A stretch of 26,127 bases of DNA from Anaerolineales bacterium (GTDB taxonomy: Bacteria > Chloroflexota > Anaerolineae > Anaerolineales > E44-bin32). Shown here one piece after another: positions 15,262-22,719 of the stretch. A model generated the notes under the pieces. It was given only the letters and a program-made list of their open reading frames with translations. It made no database searches and was not told where the DNA came from. Numbering within the stretch: position 1 is the stretch's first letter; each line of letters starts with the position of its first letter. The translations under genes and the position numbers were made by a program. The stretch spans positions 1 through 26,127 of the forward strand of contig JAUWFP010000003.1 in assembly GCA_030606845.1 (NCBI GenBank), in the 5' to 3' direction.

Positions 15262-15413
15262 CACCCTTAGACATACTAGAGATGATTGGTACTAAGAAAT
15301 AGCCGAGTAAACTCCTGGTCGGTATTACTGACAAAATTCGGGTTGGTCAGGAGGATAGGCGTCTGCACGCCCCCATTTCAAACCTATCCTGCACCTGCCC
15401 TCAACTCCAGGGC

Positions 15414-15797
15414 TTATGCTGTCGATGTCTGTTTGTTATCCGGAAGAAGTAGCGACAGCAGGAAAGACACAATACTGACGACGATAGAGCCAAGAATAGC
15501 CGACCAAAGGCCATCTACGTAAAAGCCTACGTTAAATAAATTAACAGAAATCCAGGAGGCCAACCAGAGAGCTAGCCCATTGACCACAATCATGAATAGG
15601 CCCATCGTCAGGATGATGAAACCACAAGAAAGGAACATCAGCACCGGGCGGATAATGGCATTCACAAATCCCAGGCTTACCGCCATAAGGCCTACTGCAA
15701 TCCAAGCATTTTGGCTTTCGATGCGAATGCCCGGAATAAGCCAGACTGCGACGACGAGCGCCACAGCCGTGATAACCCACCGTATGACAAGTTTCAT
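15414..15797 (-). CDS. YvlD/phage-holin-4-like small membrane protein
   Basis: A 127-residue protein with four hydrophobic segments: about 3-22, 28-50, 55-78 (FLSCGFIILTMGLFMIVVNG) and 94-118. The order and the FVNAIIRPVLMFLS segment fit the PF04020 family (YvlD, annotated as phage holin family 4). Despite the name, most members are chromosomal membrane proteins of unknown role, sometimes linked to envelope stress. The ATG at 15797 has GGAGGG 6 nt upstream, so the longer frame from 15836 is rejected. It is a single gene on the minus strand, with no phage genes around it. Confidence 0.83.
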   Translation of the reverse strand: MKLVIRWVITAVALVVAVWLIPGIRIESQNAWIAVGLMAVSLGFVNAIIRPVLMFLSCGFIILTMGLFMIVVNGLALWLASWISVNLFNVGFYVDGLWSAILGSIVVSIVSFLLSLLLPDNKQTSTA

Positions 15798-16012
15798 TGT
15801 AATCCCTCCATAGTATTTGAGAAATGGACGATCCAAATGCTCACGATGACATTACGACAACCCAGATGACTTGTCAACGAAAGAAAGATGTCGTTAACCA
15901 AGCCATGTAAAGATGCATCCTGCACCGTCTAACGACTGCTGCCCCTCGAACTTGAAGATTCCCGCCCTCGGCCATATTTACAGAAACACGCTTTGGCAGT
16001 AACCCATCAAAC

Positions 16013-16190
16013 TTACGAAAACACGCCCAGCAGCCTCAGGCCGGCGAACAGAAAATAACCGCCCAACAGAATCGCAACAGCGGTGACTATGGTCCGTGCG
16101 GGCCGTTCCAGACATGCGTTCAACGAATTGAGTCTCTCGTTGGCTTTTCGCGGTGCTGCCAGAACCAGGATAAATGGAATAATAAGCCTT
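16013..16190 (-). pseudogene. C-terminal remnant of a GAP/Sap-family membrane transporter
   Basis: Right after the antiporter stop, one minus-strand frame encodes an uninterrupted stretch without a start codon. It contains LIIPFILVLAAPRKANERLN, then ERPARTIVTAVAILLGGYFL and FAGLRLLGVFS before TAA. The pattern of a helix ending in APxxA, an amphipathic helix and a final transmembrane helix matches the C-terminus of GAP-family (sulfolipid-1-addressing protein) membrane proteins. The N-terminal three quarters are missing, so this is a deletion remnant. The remaining stretch from 15798 to 16012 shows no gene. Confidence 0.5.
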
Positions 16191-17252
16191 CTAGAACACC
16201 ACCGGCAGAAAGAAGAATGCCAACGCCAAGATGCCGTACACTGCTAACAACATTGACCCTTCCAGCCAGTTTGATCGGCCGTCAATAGCCACCAGGGCAG
16301 CAATGATGGACGCTGCGGTCATGGCGATCAATTCCGGATGGTTGAATTCCAACGTCATCGGGTTGCCCATCAACAGGGAGACAAAAAACAGCAGCGGGGC
16401 GACAAATAGGGCGATCTGCAGGCTGGAGCTCAGGGCAATGGAAAGGCTTAAGTCCATCTGGTTCTTCATTGCCACCTTAACGGCCACCAAATGTTCCGCA
16501 ACATTGCCGATGATGGGAACAACAATAATACCCACAAAAAATTCTGTCAGGCCCATAGTTTCAGTAACCGTATCCAACGAGCCCACCAGGTACTCACTCA
16601 TGAAAGCCAGGCCGACGACTGCCAGCGCCATGATGCCGAGAGCTTTCCGTACGCTCCAATGCGAGCCTTCATGGGTCAGTTCGATTGCATGGGCATGTTG
16701 AGCCTCCTCAGCCGGCTGTTTAAGCGCATAAATAATGGAAAGGACATAAAGCAGCAGAACGACAACGGCCGTCGTCAAACTCAACATTTCAACCTGGTAC
16801 ACATCCGGCTCAATCAATTCATTAAATAACGACGGCACACTTATGGCGATGGCGGCCATGATCACCATGGTGGCATCGACCGATATGCGGTCACGGCTGA
16901 AGCGTTGCACGCCGTGTTTCAATCCACCCAGAAAGATGCTCAGCCCCATGACTAAAAGTAAGTTTCCCAGGATGGAGCCGATGATGGACGCCTTCACCAG
17001 ATCCAACTTGCCTGCGGAGATAGCCACGATGGTGATGATGAGCTCGGCCGCATTGCCCAAACTGGCGTTCAGCAGCCCACCGACCTGTGGACCGGTATGT
17101 TCTGCCAGCCCTTCCGTTGCATCCCCGATGATCCCAGCAAGGGGGATGATAGCTAAAGCCGCAGTGATAAAAACAATCATATCTCCCAGGTGGAAAAGTT
17201 CGGCCACCACCGCAATTGGGAAAAACAATAAAAGCCAACGGATTCCTCGCAT
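16191..17252 (-). CDS. Ca2+/H+ antiporter, CaCA superfamily (Cax type)
   Basis: A 353-residue inner-membrane protein with about 11 hydrophobic segments. It carries the two inverted alpha-repeats that define the family, GNAAELIITIVAISAGKLDL in the first half and GNVAEHLVAVKVAMKNQMDL in the second. The paired GN-x-x-E residues bind cation. A cytoplasmic acidic/His-rich loop (AEEAQHAHAIELTHEGSH) separates the halves. The protein should exchange cytoplasmic Ca2+ for external H+. I chose the ATG at 17252, which has AGGGG 9 nt upstream. ATG 17258 and TTG 17261 are alternatives that leave the site too close. It is a lone gene, with the GAP remnant immediately downstream. Confidence 0.92.
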   Translation of the reverse strand: MRGIRWLLLFFPIAVVAELFHLGDMIVFITAALAIIPLAGIIGDATEGLAEHTGPQVGGLLNASLGNAAELIITIVAISAGKLDLVKASIIGSILGNLLLVMGLSIFLGGLKHGVQRFSRDRISVDATMVIMAAIAISVPSLFNELIEPDVYQVEMLSLTTAVVVLLLYVLSIIYALKQPAEEAQHAHAIELTHEGSHWSVRKALGIMALAVVGLAFMSEYLVGSLDTVTETMGLTEFFVGIIVVPIIGNVAEHLVAVKVAMKNQMDLSLSIALSSSLQIALFVAPLLFFVSLLMGNPMTLEFNHPELIAMTAASIIAALVAIDGRSNWLEGSMLLAVYGILALAFFFLPVVF

Positions 17253-17701
17253 AAACATCAACCCCTTCCTGGCAAATTACACCACTTATTCATGAGCGTG
17301 CTGGAAAAGACTCCCCGAGCGCACAAAAGCTGCCGCCTATTTCCATGACGGTGTCAGCCACCCGCTTCTACTAAGTAATAAGCATAGGTCTATCGCTGGT
17401 TTACTCAACAAAATTGCGGAACTTGTCCTCACTTGTTCGGAGCAGCTCCTCGGTTTGCTATTGTTCGGGGGTATCCCGGGTAGGTTCCTTTGCAATGAAT
17501 TGACCTTATGCAATATTTAATATATTGACGATATTTCGGACTCTTATAAGCCGGTGGGCACTTTCGCTATTTTGTCGAATTTGTCAATTCTACCAGAGTA
17601 ACTTTATAGACAAACCCTTATATTTTTTCAAGCTTACACCACATTTATTACCCGATTCAGAACTGGAAGTTTTCATTCTAAGTGAATACTATTGTGTTAT
17701 T
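17253..17701. other. gene-free region before the DUF4143 ATPase gene
   Basis: About 450 nt with no supported gene. The right half (from about 17505) is distinctly more AT-rich than the flanks, and a 69-codon plus-strand frame there has no recognisable similarity or ribosome-binding site. The base shift suggests the following ATPase gene arrived with its own upstream DNA. Confidence 0.4.
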
Positions 17702-17737
17702 GTTTTCATTGACAATGAAAACTATTTCGGTTAGAAT
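17702..17737 (+). promoter_or_regulatory. promoter with perfect 21-bp palindrome over the -35 box
   Basis: The -35 TTGACA (17709-17714) and -10 TAGAAT (17732-17737) are spaced 17 nt. A perfect palindrome with 10-bp arms GTTTTCATTG and CAATGAAAAC around a single A (17702-17722) is centred on the -35 box. The -10 ends 9 nt before the ATG at 17747, so the mRNA would have a leader of only a few bases. Repression by occlusion of the -35 is the likely logic. Confidence 0.75.
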
Positions 17738-17746
17738 CCATGTATC

Positions 17747-19045
17747 ATGAGCAATCACCCACCCTACAATCTCCCGGTAGAACGAATAAGTTCCGTTCTC
17801 AAAGAACAACACGAAGCCTTTTCCAATGTTGATTTAGGGACTCCGCGGGAAATCCTCCCAGAGATTGCTGCGGGCTTGGCAACACCCAATATCATAGTCA
17901 TCACCGGTCTCCGGAGAGTCGGCAAATCTACCCTGCTAGCCCAAATCGCCCAAACCCAACTGTCTGATAACTTTTTCTTCGTGAACTTTGAGGATGAACG
18001 CCTCCTGAGTTTTACAGCCGATCAGTTTGACCATCTTCACGAGGCATTAATCGGCCTGTTTGGTGAAAGGAAAATATTTCTGTTCGATGAAATTCAAAAT
18101 GTACCAGAATGGGAACGGTTTGTCCGCCGGCTACACGATCAGGGATACCAGTTCATTATCACAGGGTCCAACTCATCTCTTTTAAGTCAGGAACTGGGTA
18201 CAAGGCTAACCGGTAGATCTCTCCGTTACGAGCTTTTTCCCTTCTCATTCACAGAATATATTAAGTTTCATAGCGTTGAATTGCCAAAAACACCAACTCT
18301 AACCACCAGCGAAAGAGGGGCCTTACTGAAGCATTCCAGAGAGTATCTAGTTAATGGAGGCATCCCTGATGCATTAAAGTATCCTCAAGTAGATATTCTC
18401 AAAACCCTGTATGACGATGTGCTATACAGGGATATCGCAGCCCGTTATAGAATTGACAATGTAAAAAGCCTCCAGGAACTGGCCTTCTATCTAATCAGCA
18501 ACCCGGCTTCTGATATCTCTTTTAACAAACTAAAGACCAACCTCAAACTGGGAAGCGTCAACACAGTCAAGAAATATATCAGTTACTTAGAAAATGCCTG
18601 GCTGTTCTTTACAATCAACAAGTACGCCTATTCAGTCAAAGAACAGCAAATAGCAGCAAAAAAGATATTTAGCATTGATACAGGCATGCTGAACTCAGTT
18701 GGCTTCTCATTTTCAAAGAATATTGGGAAGTTAATGGAAAACCTTGTTTTCCTTCAGTTACGGAGACGTCACCAGGATATCTTCTATTACAAGACAAAGC
18801 AAAATCATGAGATTGACTTTTTCGTCCCATCGGAACAACTCGCAATCCAGGTCACTCAAGAATTAAGCAATGAGGAAACCAGGCTTCGAGAGCTCCGCTC
18901 TTTAGTAGAATTCTCCGAAGAAAAGAAGGAACAAAACCGGCTTCAAATTGTCAACCTGGCGGGCAAAGAAACCATAACCACAGAGGGCACGACGGTGGAA
19001 GTTGTGCCACTATATGAATGGCTGTTGTCTGCTCAATCTCCCTAG
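17747..19045 (+). CDS. AAA_14/DUF4143 ATP-binding protein
   Basis: A 432-residue protein. Walker A is GLRRVGKST (54-62), Walker B FLFDEIQNVPEWE (111-123), and the sensor is ITGSNSSLLSQELGTRLTGR (138 onwards). A winged-helix-like middle domain follows (about 250-300, SVNTVKKYISYLENAWL). The C-terminal DUF4143 domain has a PD-(D/E)xK-like nuclease arrangement: LMENLVFLQL, EIDFFV and AIQVTQE. These orphan ATPases are abundant in bacteria and archaea and are often accessory. Their function is unknown, and defence or mobile-element roles have been suggested. It is a single gene on the plus strand, AT-richer than its neighbours, with its own palindrome-controlled promoter, which suggests horizontal gain. 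There is no ribosome-binding site, consistent with a near-leaderless message. Confidence 0.9.
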   Translation: MSNHPPYNLPVERISSVLKEQHEAFSNVDLGTPREILPEIAAGLATPNIIVITGLRRVGKSTLLAQIAQTQLSDNFFFVNFEDERLLSFTADQFDHLHEALIGLFGERKIFLFDEIQNVPEWERFVRRLHDQGYQFIITGSNSSLLSQELGTRLTGRSLRYELFPFSFTEYIKFHSVELPKTPTLTTSERGALLKHSREYLVNGGIPDALKYPQVDILKTLYDDVLYRDIAARYRIDNVKSLQELAFYLISNPASDISFNKLKTNLKLGSVNTVKKYISYLENAWLFFTINKYAYSVKEQQIAAKKIFSIDTGMLNSVGFSFSKNIGKLMENLVFLQLRRRHQDIFYYKTKQNHEIDFFVPSEQLAIQVTQELSNEETRLRELRSLVEFSEEKKEQNRLQIVNLAGKETITTEGTTVEVVPLYEWLLSAQSP

Positions 19046-19057
19046 CTTTCCGGATTC

Positions 19058-19084
19058 GCATGCCCAGAGCCCTTCGATGCACTC
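19058..19084. repeat. 27-nt dispersed repeat, copy 1
   Basis: Matches 25722-25748 at 26 of 27 positions (core CCAGAGCCCTTCGATGCACT). It lies just after the ATPase stop. The stretch up to 19203 contains nothing else identifiable. Confidence 0.65.
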
Positions 19085-19203
19085 CCCCCTCCCTGCGGTC
19101 GGGGACTTCGCCCCACTAACTACGTTGAATTAGTTCCTACCTTCGTTTTTGTCTGTAGGAAGTGAAACAAAGGATTCGGGACAAGCCCGTTACCTTCTTG
19201 TGA

Positions 19204-19776
19204 TTACCTCCCCCCGTCAGATAGGCTCCCAGACCTTCTTAAATATTCGTCATTCAGATCAAAGTTTTCTTCTTTGTCAAGCAAGAAAGAATCATCGTCT
19301 GGGTTATTCTGGACTACAGCCTTCTGCACGGTCAAGGGTGCGCATGGCCATACCGCATCGGGTTCATTTTGTTCCCAAACAACAAAGTATTGGCCCTCGT
19401 GTCTTAGTTTGTACTCATAGACTACCTGGTTGGAATCCGCCCTTACTACAGACGAGCTAGGGAACCCTTGACACCAGGGAGGCCATTCCAATTCGGTATC
19501 CATATCTGCATCATCGCGGAAATCGAAATCCAGGATATCTTGCCAGACGTACCCTTTATCCCCCCGGCATATGCGCATCCATCCCTGAAATTCAGAAGAA
19601 TTTATTACAGTGATCAGATGAGCGCCTGTTTCAAGATCTGAAGGGCCGCTTAGAACGCACTTGTCCCCATCGAAAGTAACCTCAATTGAGTCATTACCTG
19701 AGCACGCTGAAGCAAAGATAACGAGCAGCAACAATGTAAGCGCTATACCCATTGACCCAACCGCTCTCTTATTCAT
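19204..19776 (-). CDS. orphan lipoprotein of unknown function
   Basis: A 190-residue protein. A signal peptide (positively charged MNKR, then a hydrophobic run at about 8-21) ends in FASAC, so Cys25 is the likely lipidated residue of an exported lipoprotein. The mature part is acidic, begins VTFDGDKCVLSGPSDLETGA, and has six further cysteines. It looks beta-rich, possibly a cupredoxin-like or small immunoglobulin-like sandwich, which is a guess. GGAG lies 8 nt before the ATG at 19776. I do not recognise the family. It stands alone between the ATPase and the nucleotidyltransferase pair. Confidence 0.7.
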   Translation of the reverse strand: MNKRAVGSMGIALTLLLLVIFASACSGNDSIEVTFDGDKCVLSGPSDLETGAHLITVINSSEFQGWMRICRGDKGYVWQDILDFDFRDDADMDTELEWPPWCQGFPSSSVVRADSNQVVYEYKLRHEGQYFVVWEQNEPDAVWPCAPLTVQKAVVQNNPDDDSFLLDKEENFDLNDEYLRRSGSLSDGGR

Positions 19777-19895
19777 CTTCGATCTCCATTCTTGGGCATT
19801 GATGAGATTCAGCAGTGTTGAGGATTGTCATCCGCTGTGAAAGGATTTAACCTATTCCTCGATCTTGTCTATCTGCTGGTCGGCGCGCTAAAGGT

Positions 19896-20078
19896 TTATA
19901 TGTATTTTACGGCCCGCTCCAGCGAACGGTTCATTCTATAAGAGACGACACGAACCCACAGAAGAAGCACAAGCGCTGACAGTAAACAAATCACACCGAG
20001 TTCGATACGGGGTGCACGAATAAGGACAGGGTTCAACCCTCCCAGCGAAGGTGCTAGGAACACGTCTAAGCCTATCAT
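19896..20078 (-). CDS. possible small membrane protein or remnant
   Basis: A 60-residue frame with one strong hydrophobic helix (IELGVICLLSALVLLLWVRVV) followed by a basic tail. There is no ribosome-binding site before the ATG and no family I recognise. It may be the 3' end of a lost membrane-protein gene. It is the only gene-like object in the 377 nt between 19777 and 20153. Confidence 0.25.
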   Translation of the reverse strand: MIGLDVFLAPSLGGLNPVLIRAPRIELGVICLLSALVLLLWVRVVSYRMNRSLERAVKYI

Positions 20079-20153
20079 CAGAACAACAAATGCCGAGGGT
20101 GGAGAATATAGCCCAGATCGGGGTTGTAACCTTGCCTGGATAGTTTGGGAAGC

Positions 20154-20753
20154 TTAATCTTTATCCTGCATGCGCCGCCGCAGATTTTCCCACAATGTCT
20201 GGAGACCTTTCTCCCCAGCCCATCGCTGGATATAGATCTCATCCAATTCTTCGCCCAGGTTTTCTACAATCGCGGTGATGTCTCGCAGGTGTTTGGTCTG
20301 CTGGCTCAAACTGTAGTAATACAACTTGTTTATTATTAGATCTTCCGGGGTGTGCAAGTATAGTTCCCCCAATTCCGGACCCAAATCGACCAGTATACGT
20401 CGGCGAAAAGCTTCCGCTCGGAATGGATCTCCTTCCCGCAGCAAGTATAAATCCGCCTTAAAGCCGCTGGGACCATGAATAGCATTCAAAGGCAGGTCCC
20501 CTCGATCATCATCCAGGGCGGCGAGGATGATGTCCGCCGGGAGGTGGACATCTCGGTTTTTCAATGCTCTGGAGAGCGGTTCGGCAGCTCCTCGGCGGAT
20601 TTCCACAACCAGATCTACATCTCTAGTAGTGCGTGGTTCTCCCCAAGCCCAAGTAGCCAAAGCCCCGCCTATCAAGTAAGGAATCCCTGCTTCCTCAAGG
20701 GCATCGCAGATCAGGTGCACAAATTCACTGAAATCCAGGATAGTCTTAGCCAT
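20154..20753 (-). CDS. nucleotidyltransferase-fold protein (AbiEii/DUF6036-like)
   Basis: A 199-residue protein of the DNA polymerase-beta-like nucleotidyltransferase superfamily. The signature LIGGALATWAWGEPRTTRDV has GG29-30 and is followed by the metal-binding Asp45 and Asp47 in RDVDLVVEI. A third acidic position is plausibly in KADLYLL, and the helical C-terminus carries HTPEDLIINKLYY and RDITAIV. Such proteins include toxins of AbiEii-type pairs that add nucleotides to tRNA or other targets, and also unassigned relatives. The ATG at 20753 overlaps the end of the upstream gene by 8 nt, so the two are co-translated. A TTG at 20789 is less likely. A toxin role with the upstream protein as antitoxin is possible but unproven. 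Confidence 0.8.
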   Translation of the reverse strand: MAKTILDFSEFVHLICDALEEAGIPYLIGGALATWAWGEPRTTRDVDLVVEIRRGAAEPLSRALKNRDVHLPADIILAALDDDRGDLPLNAIHGPSGFKADLYLLREGDPFRAEAFRRRILVDLGPELGELYLHTPEDLIINKLYYYSLSQQTKHLRDITAIVENLGEELDEIYIQRWAGEKGLQTLWENLRRRMQDKD

Positions 20754-21246
20754 GAGCAGACTGCCTTTTTTGCTGCCTGTACCTATCAACTCTGAACGCC
20801 AGATCGGTCATAGAAAAGCCCTGCTGGACCCGATCGGCAGGCGTAAGCTTCCGTGTAACCGCCATTTGCTGGGAATCCACATCCGCCACGGAACCAGCAA
20901 TCCTTTTTGCCAACTCCGGGCTGATTGCACCTTGCCCCCGCAGGTAATATCCGGGGCGGTTATTTTTCCTGCTGTAGGCCATGTCATAGCCGGCAGCTTG
21001 GAAAGCCTTCTTCACAACCCTCATATCGCGGTAAAAAACATCCTCCCAGGCCGACGCCCCAAAACAGCCCTTTCCCAGAAAACCTTCTACGCGGTAGCAC
21101 AGCTGAGCCCGGGTCAGGTAGCGTTCGTGAACCAAGATTTCAAGCAGATGTTTTCTCCTTGCTGTCACCAAATCCCGGCTGGCAGCATCCACAAGCAAAA
21201 CAAGGTATTCTTGCTGAAGTTTTCGTTCCATACTTTGAGTATACAT
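20746..21246 (-). CDS. winged-helix-like protein paired with the nucleotidyltransferase
   Basis: A 166-residue basic protein. Residues about 28-102 look like a winged helix: RRKHLLEILVHERYLTRAQL, then DMRVVKKAFQAAGYDMAY and a wing-like RPGYYLRG. A less conserved helical tail follows (LTPADRVQQGFSMTDLAFRV). I do not recognise a named family. The gene overlaps the nucleotidyltransferase gene by 8 nt, the arrangement of an antitoxin or regulator ahead of its partner. The start is uncertain: ATG 21246 lies inside the suspected promoter, so ATG 21231 may be used instead. Neither has a ribosome-binding site. DNA binding and autoregulation are inferred. Confidence 0.7.
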   Translation of the reverse strand: MYTQSMERKLQQEYLVLLVDAASRDLVTARRKHLLEILVHERYLTRAQLCYRVEGFLGKGCFGASAWEDVFYRDMRVVKKAFQAAGYDMAYSRKNNRPGYYLRGQGAISPELAKRIAGSVADVDSQQMAVTRKLTPADRVQQGFSMTDLAFRVDRYRQQKRQSAHG

Positions 21247-21247
21247 A

Positions 21248-21276
21248 AGTATATCTGATATGTCTATCAGGTTTAC
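21248..21276 (-). promoter_or_regulatory. possible promoter/operator of the winged-helix + nucleotidyltransferase pair
   Basis: A perfect inverted repeat CTGATA-gaca-TATCAG (21255-21270) lies just upstream of a -10-like TATACT (21248-21253). The corresponding -35 position is poor (GTAAAC). This is the usual place for an autorepressor site, but the promoter itself is weakly supported. Confidence 0.4.
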
Positions 21277-21390
21277 TTGTACGCGCCACCAACTCCTGTC
21301 CTGGATTGAGGCAGGAGATCAACCGGGTCGCCTTTTCCATACCACCCTGGATTCAACTACGAAATGCAGCTCGGGATTCAAAAAAAACGA

Positions 21391-21560
21391 TCCAGAGATC
21401 TCGGGTTCTAATCCTGTACAAGGGAGCTTGGAAGGGAAAAGGCACCCTTTCAGGTGCCTTAAGGTAGCAGGGCTCAGATTAGCCTGTCCAGAGAGAAGCG
21501 TGGGAAATCCAGGGCTTAGTGATCTCGAGGTCGAATCCGTTAAAGGGGGGCTTGGAGTGC
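21391..21560 (+). repeat. mosaic repeat, copy C (partial)
   Basis: Contains the same central module as copies A and B: a T-arm-like GGTTCTAATCCTGTACAAGG, a hairpin of the AAGGCACC/GGTGCCTT type, and AAGGTAGC-GGCTCAGATT. It then diverges and ends with a second T-arm-like GAGGTCGAATCC and a G-run. It lies in the 370-nt gene-free stretch between the winged-helix gene and VapC. Confidence 0.65.
21439..21460 (-). terminator. terminator-like hairpin of repeat copy C, downstream of vapBC
   Basis: The stem AAGGCACC/GGTGCCTT with a 6-nt loop is followed on the minus strand by TTCCCTTCC. It lies about 157 nt beyond the VapC stop, where it could end the toxin-antitoxin transcript. Confidence 0.55.
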
Positions 21561-21616
21561 TGAGGAGAAATCGTAAGGCTTCTTTCTGGTGAATTCCGTT
21601 ATCTAGATTCCGATCT

Positions 21617-22030
21617 CTAACCAATCCACTCGATGCGAATATCGTCCTTCACCGTCTCGAATTCCGGATCACCGGTAACGAGCACACCATTGTTCGCTTG
21701 AGCAGCCGTGATGGCAAAGGCGTCCGCGTACGCTACCGGATAATTCGCCTTGAAGTGTGCGGCTCCCAGCACCACCTGGCGATCGACTGAAAGGATCTCG
21801 ATTGGTAACTGCTCGATGATTGCCAGGACTTCCTGGGCTTTCGCCAGCCCGCGTTCCCGTTCCGTGATGTAAACAACCTCTCCAAGGTTGATCAGCGACA
21901 TCAAGGTGCGGTTGTTCCCATGGGAAGTTTCGCGGAGGATCTCCTTGACCCGCCCCTCCCCAGCCTCACCTCCCAGGTATGCAAGCAGTGCGAAGCTGTC
22001 CAGGATGTAGATCGTCGTGCTATCGCTCAC
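21617..22030 (-). CDS. vapC: VapC-type PIN-domain ribonuclease toxin
   Basis: A 137-residue PIN-domain protein with the four acidic active-site positions: Asp11 (YILDSFALLAYL), Glu51 (NLGEVVYI), Asp103 (VAYADAFAI) and Asp121 (LVTGDPEF). Such toxins cleave tRNA or rRNA using Mg2+/Mn2+ and are held inactive by the cognate antitoxin. The start is GTG at 22030, with AAGGA 8 nt upstream. It overlaps the antitoxin gene by 11 nt, the classic VapBC layout. The target RNA cannot be predicted. Confidence 0.92.
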   Translation of the reverse strand: MSDSTTIYILDSFALLAYLGGEAGEGRVKEILRETSHGNNRTLMSLINLGEVVYITERERGLAKAQEVLAIIEQLPIEILSVDRQVVLGAAHFKANYPVAYADAFAITAAQANNGVLVTGDPEFETVKDDIRIEWIG

Positions 22031-22253
22031 GTGCTCGTTCCTTTTCGCGTTCCTCCACGAGGGCTTGAGTTAGGGACGTTTCACCTTTTAGCATCCCTCC
22101 TGCATACGCCAGAGGGTTCTCGGAAGAGGGAATCAAGGAAAGCACGCCGCCATAGTCGACGACATGGACCTCATCCCCAGGTTTCAGGTCATATTTTTTC
22201 CGCAGGTCGGCCGGGATCACAACCCAACCTTTTTGGGAGATCTTTAAGGTCAT
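22020..22253 (-). CDS. vapB: VapB-type AbrB/SpoVT-family antitoxin
   Basis: A 77-residue protein with the N-terminal swapped-hairpin AbrB fold: LKISQKGWVVIPADLRKKYD, then LKPGDEVHVVDYGG. The C-terminal tail is charged (VEEREKERARER) and would wrap the toxin. AAAGGAGAG precedes the ATG at 22253 by a good distance. It is the first gene of the pair. It probably binds the inverted repeat at 22274-22301 to repress its own operon, alone and with VapC. Confidence 0.9.
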   Translation of the reverse strand: MTLKISQKGWVVIPADLRKKYDLKPGDEVHVVDYGGVLSLIPSSENPLAYAGGMLKGETSLTQALVEEREKERARER

Positions 22254-22273
22254 TATATTTCTCTCCTTTGGGC

Positions 22274-22301
22274 GTTATACTTCTGTACAGATAAGTATAA
22301 C
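22274..22301 (-). promoter_or_regulatory. inverted-repeat operator upstream of vapBC
   Basis: Perfect 9-bp arms GTTATACTT/AAGTATAAC are separated by 10 nt, with a further CTGTACAG palindrome inside. The site begins 21 nt upstream of the vapB start codon and overlaps TATA-like hexamers. It is the likely autoregulatory site. The exact -35/-10 pair is unclear. Confidence 0.65.
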
Positions 22302-22384
22302 ATACATGCTATTATAGTGTGACATTGTATTTGTTCTGCGATTGTCACCTGCTGACGATATCGGTGAATGTGAATACGTCATCC

Positions 22385-22719
22385 CAGATGTCAGGGTTCA
22401 CCTTATTCCTTTTTGGTCCAAGAAAATGAATTCAATGATTGGAAAAGCCTGACGGTCTACGTTTCGTCCGGGGGGCTGAAATTCAGAGCTCAAGAGCCAG
22501 GCTCATAACCGCCAGGTCCTAGGTTCTAATCCTGTACAAGGGGGCTTAGAAGGAAAAAAGCACCCGCAAGGGTGCTTTAAGGTAGCGTGGCTCAGATTCC
22601 GCCAGTCCCACGAGCGAAGCGAGAGGGAGAACTGAGGACCTTCAGGTTATGAGATGGAATCCTGAAAAGGGAGCCTTGGACCGTCAGGCTGGTGTTCCAA
22701 GGGTGGCCTAGCGATTTTC
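22385..22719 (+). repeat. mosaic repeat with tRNA-like segments, copy A
   Basis: About 335 bp that align almost end to end with 25792-26127. Perfectly shared blocks include 22589-22653 (65 nt) and 22674-22709 (36 nt). In order it holds a segment reading like the 3' half of tRNA-Met (GGCTCATAACCGCCAGGTCC, then TAGGTTCTAATCCT, 22500-22533), a terminator-like hairpin (22557-22578), a GGCTCAGATT D-arm-like stretch, a CGAG-CGAAG-CGAG hairpin, and CCTTGGA/TCCAAGG arms (22674-22702). It has no coding capacity and no acceptor stem, so it is not a working tRNA. Confidence 0.75.
22557..22578 (-). terminator. terminator-like hairpin of repeat copy A
   Basis: A 9-bp perfect stem AAAGCACCC/GGGTGCTTT with a GCAA loop on the plus strand. 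On the minus strand it runs into a T-tract (CTTTTTTCC), a good rho-independent form. It could catch leftward transcripts from the GH10 gene region. Confidence 0.6.

Noticed and set aside
15414..15797. Prophage, because of the holin-like annotation
   Set aside because: PF04020/YvlD proteins are mostly ordinary chromosomal membrane proteins and no phage gene is nearby.
22500..22540. Functional tRNA-Met gene in mosaic repeat A
   Set aside because: The anticodon and T-arm region match, but the anticodon stem does not pair beyond two bases, the D-loop is missing and no acceptor stem can be formed.
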